Positions 36,520 to 46,314 of a DNA stretch of 64,000 nucleotides are shown here, one piece after another (the stretch's first letter is position 1; each line of letters opens with the position of its first letter). The stretch is taken from positions 1,364,001-1,428,000 of the forward strand of contig JAECYW010000013.1 in NCBI GenBank assembly GCA_023014335.1. Direction: 5' to 3'. The translations under genes and the position numbers were made by a program. Source of the stretch: Galerina marginata. Lineage: Eukaryota > Basidiomycota > Agaricomycetes > Agaricales > Galerinaceae. A model generated the notes under the pieces. It ran no database searches, had not been told where the DNA came from, and was given only the letters and a program-made list of their open reading frames with translations.

Positions 36520-39500
36520 ATGCCCGTGCTCGTCCCCGTCCCCGTCCCGCAGTCCCTCTCGTCCTCGTGCTGCGTATCCACCAGACACTCGTCCTCCACC
36601 TCTTTCGCCGCCACCGCCCCCGCCGCCGTCCCAGCCCCTCCTCCTACCCCCACCACGTCCACCAACAGCAGCAAACCCCGGAAACCCATCGCCCGGCCCC
36701 GCGGCCTATGGAAGGCCCGCGGCACGAACACGACGCCGCGGCCGCCAACGCCAGGTCACGCCTCGAGCTCTGGACCCTCCTACTTCAACCTAAGCCCACA
36801 CCCACACCCAGGCTCAGGCTCAGGCAGCACCTCCCGCCAGACGTCCCCCTCCGCGCCGACCACCGCCTCGCTAACGAGCGACTTCCCCCTCTCCGTGCTC
36901 GACCTCGTAGAAGATCTAGACCTCGACCTCGCGCGGTTCAAGGGGTCCAGCAGGAACCATAACCACAACAAACCACAACAACAACACCAAGAAGCAGGAG
37001 AGGGCGAGGAAGAGTGCTGCAGCGAGACGCCGTTCTGCAGTGACATTATCTCGAGCACTGTTGTTGGCGATCGCTGGACATCCGTGTATCGCCGTGCACA
37101 TCATAGAATCGGAGTAGATCGCACTCCTGATTGTGATTCCGATTCGTCCTCCGAGTCCGAGTGCTCGTCGTCGTCGTCGTCGGAGCAGAGCACCGTTTCG
37201 TCCCGCACACATATCGGCCCTCCCCCGTCTAAACGCCAGCGCCGCATCCCGACATCCTCGCCTACATCCTCATCCCACGAATCCGATATCGACATCGACG
37301 CCTCCCACCCCCCAGCACCAGCACCCGCACCCGCACCCGCCACCCAGCAGGCAGAGGCAGACATCACATACTGGGACTACTCCCGCCTCTGCGCCGCCAA
37401 ACCCACACCCCCCTTCTCCGGCGCGGGAGAACACTACTACGACACCGAGAAAGAATCAGACTGGATCACCCGCTCCAAATTGATGGATACCTCCGCGATC
37501 ACCTCGGGATACCGCCCGTCCACCGTCTCTGCCTCCGCCGCACTCGCCGCCGCTGCGGGCGACGGTATGCCTAGAGGCATGGAGGTCGGGACGGGGCTCA
37601 GCATGGGCATGCAGGTGCCGCAGAGTCAGGATGTGACGTTTGAGATGGAGGACTGGGCGGATCTGAAAGAGCTGTTCGCGAAGGCTGCTGAGATGTACGA
37701 TAGTGCGTGTTATCTACATCTGTTATCCAACATCTCCTTCTTTCTTCTAACCCTCCGTCGATAGCACACTCGGCGCATAAGACGATCCCCCTCCTGCGCG
37801 GTGTCATCCACGAATGCCACCGCTTCATGCGCGCCTTCCCTGATCCTTCCGCGCTATACGCCGCCCCGCCCCCGCCTCCCAAAGAAGACATCCAAGCCCA
37901 AGCCCAAGCCCAGCCCCCACCCCACCACCCCTACGCATACGCATACGGCCGCGAGCGCGAGCGCCAAAAAGGAAAACAGCGCGACCAAGCCGTCGGCGTC
38001 GGGAGCGCGTCCGACCCCAACCCTAACCCCGCCTCATCCGCCGAAACCCCACCAACCCCCACGCCCAAAAACAAAAAATGCAAATGCAAAGACCTCCCGA
38101 CCGCATTCCACACCCTCCTCGGCACGACGCTCTATTTCTTCGGATGCCTCATCCACGCGGACCCGGCGCTCGCGTTGCCGGGCGAGCCGGTGAAGCCTAC
38201 GCCGTATTGGCTCGCTGCGCTGGATGTGTTTGAGATCGGGGAGAACCTGCCTGTTAAGACTAGCGGGAAGGTCTTGGGCGCCGCCGCCGGGGGGAAGGGC
38301 GGCCTCGGGCACGGGGGCGGGCACGGCGGGCACGGGCATTCGGGCGGGGGGAGCAGCAGCCATGTGGGGCACCACGCGCATATGCATGGTGTACCGGAAG
38401 ACTGGAGGATGGCGGTCATGTGGGGCCGCACGCTCGTGTGCGTCGCGGGGGAAGTGGCGAGGCGCGCTGCTGCCCGCGCGAGGGCTGTGAAGGAGGGCAG
38501 ACCCGTCCCGGTGGGAGATGAGGACGAGGACGAGCCGACTTGGCCTGCGGACTCGCCTTTCGCGGCGATCGTCGCGCGCCGCCCGCCTTTATCGAGTCGG
38601 GTGTCGCTGTGCGTCAATAACGAAGAAGGCGGGGGAGGAGCGACGCCGCATGAGCTGCTCCAGCTCGCGCAGGACCAGTTCTCGCGGGGGATACTACACA
38701 TGCCGCACCCGCAGCACGCGCGGATCGGGCAGACGCGGTTTAGGGCGCAGCAGGCCTCTACTCTCGCCGCACCCCTCCCGGGGGCAGGGCCTGTTCTATC
38801 CATGCCCGCGCTCGGGTCGAACGCGGGGTACGGCCACGCGTACGCCTACACCTCCAGCACCCCGAGCACCCCGCTCGCCTCGCTCCAACCCGCACCCACA
38901 CCCGCTCGGCCCTCCCCGCCACCCATCTCCCCTCCTTCCCCTCCGCCCCCACCCTCCACCTTCTCCCGTGCGAAAGAGCTGTACACCCTAGCAACAGAAG
39001 TGCTCCTCCTCTCCGAGACGCTCGAAGGGGCGGAGGAGAGACAAACCTGGGCGCGCTGGGCGGACAGTGTTTTCGGGCAGATGAAGATGGAGGCGGACGT
39101 GGATATCTGGCGGGGTGTGATCTCGGCTTCGAGGGGGCGGTGTGCGGTTGTTATTGGGAGTGCGATTGCGGAGGGGGTGGAGGAGAGGTTGGAGAGGGCT
39201 GTTAGTGGTGCGGGGAGGGTTGGGGCGGGGGATAAACGCAAGTGGCAGGGGGAGGAGGGGGAGGGGGAGGGGGAGGGGGAGACGGAGATGGATGTGTTGG
39301 ATAGTGAGGATGCGAGGGATGCGAGGGAGGTGCTGGGTGAGGCGATTGGGTATTTGGAGAAGGCGAAGGAGGCGCTTGTGGAGAGGAGGGCGGAGGGGGG
39401 TGCGCCTGTGCTTCCTTTTGGGGATGATGAGGATGGGGAGGGGGAGGGGGAGGAGATGGTCATCTCTCTTGACGAACCACACTCCTCCGACGAGGAAGGA

Positions 39501-39803
39501 GGAGAGGAGGAGGAGGAAGAAGAAACCACACCGGCTTCATCTTCCGAACACAAACACAAGCACAAAACCAAGCACCGCCCCCACACCCACGCACCCCCAC
39601 ACCTGATAACCCCACCAGACGAGGACGAAGACGAGCTGCGGACGTTACTCGCCGAGGCGCTTTTGTCGCTTGCGAATTTGACTGTGGATAGGGAGGAGAG
39701 GGAGCGGTTGTATGCGCGGGCGGAGAGGGAGGGGGGGGATAAGTTTGTGTTGGATGAGGAGGAGGAGGAGGAGGGGGAGGGGGATCGGATGGATGAGGAT
39801 TAG
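36520..39803 (+). CDS. ETT1/Nro1-like TPR protein with long low-complexity N-terminus
   Basis: Resembles enhancer of translation termination 1 (Ett1; S. pombe Nro1), a helical-repeat nuclear protein linked to translation termination and hypoxic regulation. Key blocks are WADLKELFAKAAEMYD, then after the single intron (about 37702-37765) TIPLLRGVIHECHRFMRAF, LGTTLYFFGCLIHADPALAL, YWLAALDVFEIGENLP, PTWPADSPFAAIVARRP, QDQFSRGILHMPHP, FSRAKELYTLATEVLLLSE, WADSVFGQMKMEADVDIWRG and LRTLLAEALLSLANLT. The C-terminus is strongly acidic. The ATG at 36520 is the first in a long open frame, giving about 1070 residues; known relatives are shorter, so the true start may lie downstream, before SKRQRRIPTS. 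Composition is very GC-rich, with alternating C-rich and G-rich blocks (see findings). The name rests on recall of conserved blocks, not a search. Confidence 0.6.
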
Positions 39804-40744
39804 GGTTCTGTTGTTTGATGAATGGTTGATCTATGCATGCACGCTCGTCTCAAATTCATATCCCATTTTTTGTAGATCCCTCTCCTCCCGTCATGTCCGT
39901 CGCATCACCTCATCTCACTGTCCTGTGCTTTTTTTTTGGTTTTTTTTCTTCTTGGATTTAATACAAACACTGACAACTTGTATATCACCAACGCATTTAT
40001 TTAGACACTGCCACATGTATGGCTTTTAAAATGGCAATGACAATGACATTGTGGATTTCTCAACTCTGGCGTTGACTCTGAATCGTGCGCGTGAAAGTAA
40101 ATCCAGGTCGCCTTCGAAAGGTACCTCATATGGAGACAATCCATCCGCCCAGGACAAGCCCCTCTCGATTTCCTGAGCAACTACAGGTGGAGCGTGCCCA
40201 CTCCGAGTCGCGGTCCATGTTATTAGTCCATTCGTATTCTACGGCGCATCGTCAGTCCCATAATCACCTACTCCTTGGATAATGCGACCACCACTCGACG
40301 GCCGGCTGGAAAGCCCATCTTGTCAAGTCTGCCAAAAGATAACCGATATTAGCAGCGTCCCAGACCTCCTTACTTAGTGCTTACTAGGCATCAGGCAAAA
40401 CCGACCACCGTCTAATCAACAAAAAATTGGGTTACGATATCCAGGTTTTCACTCGCTACTACGACAAATTCCGCAGGTAATTCGTCCTCGGAGTCGTGAA
40501 AGAATAAAGAAGAGCATGAGGAAGCAGGCGTGTCCCAAAACTGCACAGCCGTCTGACGCGTCGGGGCGTATCACGTTTTGCCTGCAATATACCAATAACG
40601 CCGATGAGCGATGGCTTGAGAAGGAGAAAGAGGCGCCTTGCATCGCAATAGCTTGTTGGATACTAATAAATACAACACTGTCAACAGCGCACAGGTTTTT
40701 TGCCGTGCCGGTGCGTGCAATGTGCCGCAGCATGGTAAGCGAGA

Positions 40745-40777
40745 ATTTATTTTATTTTATTCTATTCTATTCTATTC
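40745..40777. repeat. TTTTA / TTCTA pentanucleotide microsatellite
   Basis: Consecutive pentamers of the type TTTTA then TTCTA run across this segment on the plus strand. It is simple-sequence DNA with no coding role. Confidence 0.85.
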
Positions 40778-40849
40778 ACCGAACCACCATCATCAAAAAT
40801 CTCGAAATCGTCTTTTGGCTATATTGCTCGCGAGACTGAACTGGGGATA

Positions 40850-41010
40850 CCTCTTGACTCCCGAATATATGTCAAATAAGATGCTTCAAGGTGCAGCAGA
40901 AGTGGAAGTTGGCAGGCTCGTAGGTGGATATCGGCTCCAGAAGATCGGTGGCCCTTAAATCTCTCCTATTTTGTCCACCGTGGTGGCGATGAGTAGATGA
41001 CGATGTTGAG
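40850..41010. repeat. diverged inverted repeat, right arm
   Basis: Reverse-complement partner of 32080-32275, about 8.7 kb away. It ends about 230 bp from the 3' end of the second small acidic family gene. The two arms flank the interval carrying copy 1 and the ETT1-like gene. Confidence 0.8.
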
Positions 41011-41242
41011 TTCTTTAGCGCTAATTCCGACAAGCAGAGAAATGAGAAGAGTCGCAGGTGCGTTTACGCCAAGTTGTAATTAATGCATGCCTGCATTTTC
41101 TCTAAGCTAATACAGCCTGCAGCAGTGATAAATCGTGATATCAATATTGCAACAATATTGATGTCAATCCAGCAGCCTGAGTAAACAATGACTCTAGGGC
41201 GTAGACGCCAAGTAGGTCGCACTGGCAGGTGTCCATGAATAG

Positions 41243-41907
41243 TCACTTAGTGCCACGCACAACGGAAGCATAAGTTACTACCCTCGCAGCCAACCTCCCA
41301 TCATTATGAATTTCCTCCCAGTCATCTTCCCAGAGTTCGCTATCACTCAAGATCTCGAACTCTTCGTCATCCAGATGAGGAAGAGCAAGCTTGCTGGTCT
41401 TCTGAATCTTTGTCGATGACAGTCGTTCCATGGTCCGCACAGACCTTGAGGCTGTAGGTTTGACCTCCAAAGAAACATTCCCTGTCGTTGGGAAGTATGA
41501 GCGCTTAGAGTAGAGGCTAAAAATGGGAGAAGACCTTACGCCGCGGTCCGATTCGCTTTGCTGGTCGAGCAATATCCATGATAGGAACGATTATCCGCGT
41601 AACATGTTCAGGGTACGACCCGTCGTTCTCGAAGCAGTCAGCGTCGCATCCGCACTCGCAAAATTGAAGCGCGTCGAATTCGGGGACGTAGGACTCCTCG
41701 AATTCTGACTTGGCGATCACGCCGATATTGGTCGTCCATCTCGTGCCGTTCCGGCCTGTATTTCGACGGCCGGGCTATTGAAGGATAAAATTCAGGAGGG
41801 TTGATTAGACATGACCGAAAGGTTGGAAATACGACTAATATTCAGAGTTGATTACTTACCTTCTCATCTAACTTTGTCCCGCAGAGATAACAACAGTGCC
41901 TAGGCAT
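41243..41907 (-). CDS. small acidic WEDDW-family protein, copy 2 (unrecognised)
   Basis: Best representative of the four-member family, about 173 residues in three exons. Exon 1 (from 41907) encodes MPRHCCYLCGTKLDEK, with a Cys-x-x-Cys-Gly-Thr element. Exon 2 begins PGRRNTGRNGTRWTTNIGVI, has a Cys cluster (CECGCDADC), and ends EHVTRIIVPIMDIARPAKRI. Exon 3 runs NVSLEV... to LDDEEFEILSDSELW, EDDWEEIHND and VVTYASVVRGTK. The second intron begins with a GTAAGG donor and lies at the same point as in copies 3 and 4, directly before an R/N-[VT] dipeptide. Up to six Cys residues make a small zinc-binding fold conceivable. No catalytic or membrane features. It sits head-to-tail with copy 3 about 570 bp away, suggesting tandem duplication. 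Confidence 0.7.
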
Positions 41908-42475
41908 GGTCTAGTTGAAAACTAGCACTGGGGCGTTCGTATTCGGGCGAGGGTAGGCTTTGGGGGGACCCGCCACCTTTTCTGCTTGTAAAGGAGACGG
42001 GCAAGTGTATTTATGTAGTTCCTCAGCCACTGGCCTGAACCACAAGCTACCGCACAGCCCAGGAATGACAAGCTCAAGGATTCAGAGCCACTGGCACAAC
42101 GGAGGCGCGACGAGTATATGTGACTCATTCCAGTTTAACATTAGTCAATTTGATTTGGCTGTGATGTCGTCAAAGTCGTCCTTGACACATGTCGAACGAC
42201 CTTCAAGTCATTTAAATTTGACAAGCGGACGGTCTAAGTAAATTGTGATTCGCCTTTGAAGAAAGTGGAAATCTCGTCATGGCCTCTTCCTCATAATCAT
42301 TCGATCACAAAATAAGTCATGGCTGTAATTATATATGGCTGTGAATTTCAATTATGGAGGTACATTTAATCTATATGCCTAATTAGGATATTATTTCCAT
42401 TCCAGGTACTCTGACGAGCCATGCTTTTTGGTGAGATGTTGGGCCACATATGTATTTGGGAAGTGTCCCATCAAT
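41908..42475. promoter_or_regulatory. intergenic region between family copies 2 and 3
   Basis: It holds the promoter of copy 2 and the 3' end of copy 3 (both minus). AT-rich around 42300-42410. No exon seen. Confidence 0.4.
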
Positions 42476-43082
42476 TTACCCTCTCTTTCTGCGCAGAGCA
42501 GAAGCATAGCTTACTCTCTCGGCAACCCTTCTCTCGTCGTGTATCTCTTCCCAGTCATCTTCCCAGAATTCACTATCATCCCAGATTTCAAACTCTTCGT
42601 CGTCCAGTGGGGCGAGGTAATCAGCAATCGCGCGTGTCGCATCCGAGCTTCCTTTGGCCACTGAGGCAGGAACCTTCGACGGCTTTGAAACATTCCCTAT
42701 TTTCAGAAGTGTCCAGTGTGAAGACACTGTTAGATATTCATTAGGAAGCGCCACTTACGGAGGTGTCCCTTTTTTGCTGGTCGGGCAATATCCACGATAG
42801 AAACAACTACGCGAGTGACGTGTTCGGAGTAAGAGTCGTCCTCAAAATCGCAGTCAAGAAGGTCTTCTTCGAATATTGACATGTTGTCGTCGCCAATTTC
42901 CGCTTCGGTGATATATGTCTTGCTCTTCCATTCCGGACCATTCCTTCCTGGATTGCGTCGTTCAGTCACCTAAGACGAAGAAGAAGGGTTGGAGGTCAGA
43001 TAAATTTAGAAGATTTAAGATGTAAATAAAGCCGCAATACCCTAGGAGAGCGTCCACAGCAATAACGATGGGACCTTGTCAT
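42476..43082 (-). CDS. small acidic WEDDW-family protein, copy 3 (unrecognised)
   Basis: Third family member. Exon 1 from 43082 encodes MTRSHRYCCGRSPR, in which only the second Cys of the C-x-x-C seen in copy 2 remains. Exon 2 begins VTERRNPGRNGPEWKSK, passes an acidic DNMSIFEEDLLDCDFEDD and ends EHVTRVVVSIVDIARPAKKG. Exon 3 runs NVSKPSK to LAPLDDEEFEIWDDSEFW, EDDWEEIHDERRVA and SYASALRRKRG. Introns lie near 42971-43040 and 42698-42758. The chain is about 165 residues with the same overall plan as copy 2. Partial loss of the Cys pair argues either for relaxed constraint on exon 1 or for a role that does not need metal. Confidence 0.65.
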
Positions 43083-43930
43083 CGATATCGTAAAGGAGTG
43101 GTTCACCAGTCGTTGGTGGGCTAAATGGCGGGAACTACCATCCACAGCTGCTACCTATATATGAGGTAGGCGGTCTATATTTACGTCCTCTCACAGGCCA
43201 CTGAGTCGAGTCACTCGGTATTTATGAAATCCACACACAGCATTTGGCAGACACAGGCTCGGGGGCGGGGTGAGTTTCCGTTTGTCATTGAACGTTCAAT
43301 GTCATTGCTTCGTTGCTTTGACTGTGATAGAAGAGCCTGACAAGTGTACGGAATATCTGTGCCTACGAGTGTAACTGCTATCCTTTGCCACCGATTGGAT
43401 CGCTGGCTGCGATGCACTTGTAGCGTTCAGCCCGGCCCGGTCATCTGCCTGTTTTGGGCAAGAGGATTTCCATAATCGTCTCTCCTATGCGGCTGATCTG
43501 CTAAATGCGAAGTCTCCCCGATTTTGCCTTTGGTTTTCGATGAACGAAACATACTCTACGGACTTTGTATTCGTCCAAGCTTCAAGGCCCTTGTTGAAAG
43601 GTCGAAATTTTCATAGCTCCTCGTGGCTGGACATGCTTTTTATGAATTGTAGGAGGTTTTAATCGGAGCTCTAGTGGAAGAAGGATAAGTCATACATACA
43701 ATTAATCTATTTGGCTCTATATAATGTAGCAATGAAGTACAATTTCCGAGTTCGAAAGAATATAGAAGGTTATAGGGAGGATGGCTAAAATGTCTAAACA
43801 TAGGCCATACTGTAGTCGATTTGAGTGACGCATTCTATTTCTGAGCTTTATAACTTTAGAAATACATTACCGCTGATATCTTCGTCTTAAAAAGGTGGAG
43901 GCGCATAAAGAGGACCGGGACGAATCTAAT
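43083..43930. other. intergenic region
   Basis: Promoter side of family copy 3 and 3' flank of the carrier gene. I see no exon. Confidence 0.45.
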
Positions 43931-45425
43931 TTAGGAAAGAAAGTGGACCATAGTCTCGAAGGTGGCGAATGTGACCATATTTACTGGAAAGGCTCTATTA
44001 TACAAATAAAAATTGTAATTAGATTCAAAAAACCAGCTGTCAATAAAGCAGATAAAGCTACCTTATAAGCGTCGGCGAAAGGCCACGGAAAAAGACACCC
44101 ACTCCTTCGTTACGATATGAGTGGATGATGGTGGAAAGTGTTGTCCTATACGGGTTCATATCCTTCACGACGATTTCTCTTGCAAGGAGTGGTTGCGACA
44201 TTCCAGGAGGTGAAGCCAGGGCCGCCGATATCACAGGCATCGGTTGACTGCCTTGCACACGGGTTTTCACAACGTCCAATGGGAATGTCGCTATCCAGCC
44301 AGCTGAAAAGTGGGAGTCAGTTTAAAGTTTAAAGTTTCCTTGAACGTAAACATGTGATGAGGGAAATCGAGCTAAAAGGACTGCAACCGCACCTACACCT
44401 GCAAGGCCGCCCGCTAATAATAGAGCACCCCAGGAAAGTTGTGTTATTTCAGATTCGACATGGCCTAGAATAGTCGAGGGTTCTGAGGGACCTGTCGGTC
44501 GGGAGAAATATCGGCAAGTTGCTTCATACTATAAAGAGACGCACAGCGAGGTGATTAAAGCTGATAACCTACATCATGTTAGAGACCACAAACATACAAC
44601 AGCGAAATATGCCCCATAACCGCAATCTCGCAGAGCGGTTGCAGTGAGTCCGCGGTAGAGGCTGGGTAACCCACCCTCTCGAAGTATTTGCAGTGCCATT
44701 TGTCGGGCAGTCGTTGGCGTAAGGGTGGCTTGTTGCCTTATTTTGATAAGTTCAGTGGGGGTGGTTACGATCCTGAATGACAGAGCATGCGTTCAGTTTG
44801 TTCGATCCTAGGAACATAGAACGTACGAGGAGATAATTCCGCTGCCTGCCCCTGCTAAGGCGATCTGTGCGATAGTTGGTAACGTGTCGGCATTGGGAAG
44901 TTGGAGCTTCAGAAGAAGTCGATATGAGGCAAATACCAAGCCGTTCATCAACGCGACGGTGGCCTAACAATGGAAATGGTCACAGTCGTGCCCATCCTGA
45001 CAGGAACGTGTTTCACGGACCAAAGGTGATGTGATGCCTTTGTATAACCCAATAAACCTCTCCTCGCGAATAATGGTTGTGATGGCGTTGAATGTCGAAT
45101 GATATTTCCCAGCGATCGCAGGGCTCTGGAATCTAACCTTTACTTTTAGAAATCGAAGTATCTTTGGTCAGGTTAATTGGAATATCATCCCAGGAATAAA
45201 TCACACACCGGTATCGAACGGGAACCCGACCACCAGACTTGTCATGCCCTAGCAAAATAACCGTGAAATCTATCCTCTATCCAATTCCTAAAATTCGTAC
45301 AGATATGGTTCCCGCCACAAAATCTATCGTCGGATTAAGTCCAACGCCTTCTGTAAGGTGTGATGAGTTCTTGCCCGCGGACCGCGGTTCACAGAAAACA
45401 TACCTTGACCCTCATTGGCGCCCAT
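43931..45425 (-). CDS. SLC25-family mitochondrial carrier
   Basis: Mitochondrial inner-membrane solute carrier with the three-repeat structure. The reading starts MGANEGQEGVG at 45425, then DFVAGTISGMTSLVVGFPFDTVKVRFQ (repeat 1 signature, assembled over two introns), GKYHSTFNAI, GLYKGITSPL; repeat 2 PTELIKIRQQ with SLYRGLTATALRDCGYGAYF; repeat 3 GWIATFPLDVVKTRVQG and GVFFRGLSPTLIRAFPVNMVTFATFE, stop at 43931. All three P-x-[DE]-x-x-[KR] motifs are present. Length is about 330-340 residues over roughly nine exons. A loop of about 30 residues between VQG and NPYRTT is longer than usual. The pattern fits the amino-acid/acylcarnitine branch (Ymc/Crc/SLC25A45-like), but the substrate cannot be read from the sequence. 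Confidence 0.87.
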
Positions 45426-46314
45426 GTCGCCCGCTTTCAATCAGGGTCGGGCTAGCAGCCTTAAATAGCAAGACAGGCGGGATGTAGCAGGGTTTAAGAT
45501 GTCCAAAACATCGAGGGCAGTTCATTTCGGGTGCCAGTGGTTTGATGACCGGCTATTCCCCTTTTGTTTGCATCGGGGGACAATGCAAGACATGCCAAAA
45601 GAAAAGAAAAAAATCTGGGTTGCTCTGCATCCCTATTGCTGCCCCAATTTCCATCCATCTAGTTTCGAGTGCAGGTACCTTCAGCAACGGGGATGCAAAC
45701 GCTCTCCAACTCTGAGGCAGACCTTTTGGTCCGAGACATAATCGTAATCCTCGTTCCCTAATATTTTGACAGGCCCTGTCACTGGCAATTGACACCGGAA
45801 CAACTGGATTCTCGGGATGTCATACTTATGCTTTGAACTTGAACCTTCATTCTTCTTGCTGCATCCTGGCTACCAGATGAGCTTCAAACGGAACCTGCGA
45901 TAACCACTGCTTTTTGGGCTTTCATCCTCGTTTCTGATTCACAGCCTAACCAACCGACAAACCACCTGTTCACGTTCTTATCATGTCAAGCGGACACGTG
46001 TCTTCTTCTAGTCCATTCCCATCCGTGTTCCACCCAATCGGACCGAAATTAAGGTGACTCGTGTACGCAGCGAGGCCAAGCATCATGGAGGGAGGCGAAC
46101 AAAATTGGACCTTTATATGCTTCGAGTTTTGTTCCTCCAACTCCATCTTCATCCATCCACGAACCACCTCTCCAGTCTCGGATTTTATCCTCTTTTTATT
46201 CCTTTTAAGTTCACGCACCTCATCCACATCGTTTTCTGAGACGGCGGAATACTCATCATCTACTCTACTTATAGCTATCATCGAAGCACGAGCGAATTGA
46301 TCTCGGAGCCTACG
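45426..46314. promoter_or_regulatory. divergent intergenic region, carrier / RanBD gene
   Basis: It separates the two divergent start codons. A 193-codon antisense ORF (46551-45970) overlaps the first exons of the RanBD gene; I treat it as spurious. No other exon seen. Confidence 0.4.

Larger units (their letters stand above)
39804..41242. other. intergenic region with repeat arm and possible gene relic
   Basis: No intact gene. It holds the right arm of the inverted repeat, an A/T pentamer microsatellite at 40745-40777, and minus-strand protein-like pieces at about 40550-40080 (DSEDELPAEFVVVASENLDI; LTRWAFQPAVEWWSHYPRS; EYEWTNNMDRDSEWARS) interrupted by two in-frame TGA codons. These look like the remains of a gene but match nothing I recognise. 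Confidence 0.4.

Noticed and set aside
38132..39586. Long antisense ORFs (223 and 246 codons) in the ETT1-like locus
   Set aside because: The locus is very GC-rich, so stop codons are rare in all frames; the antisense chains are low-complexity reflections of the coding strand.
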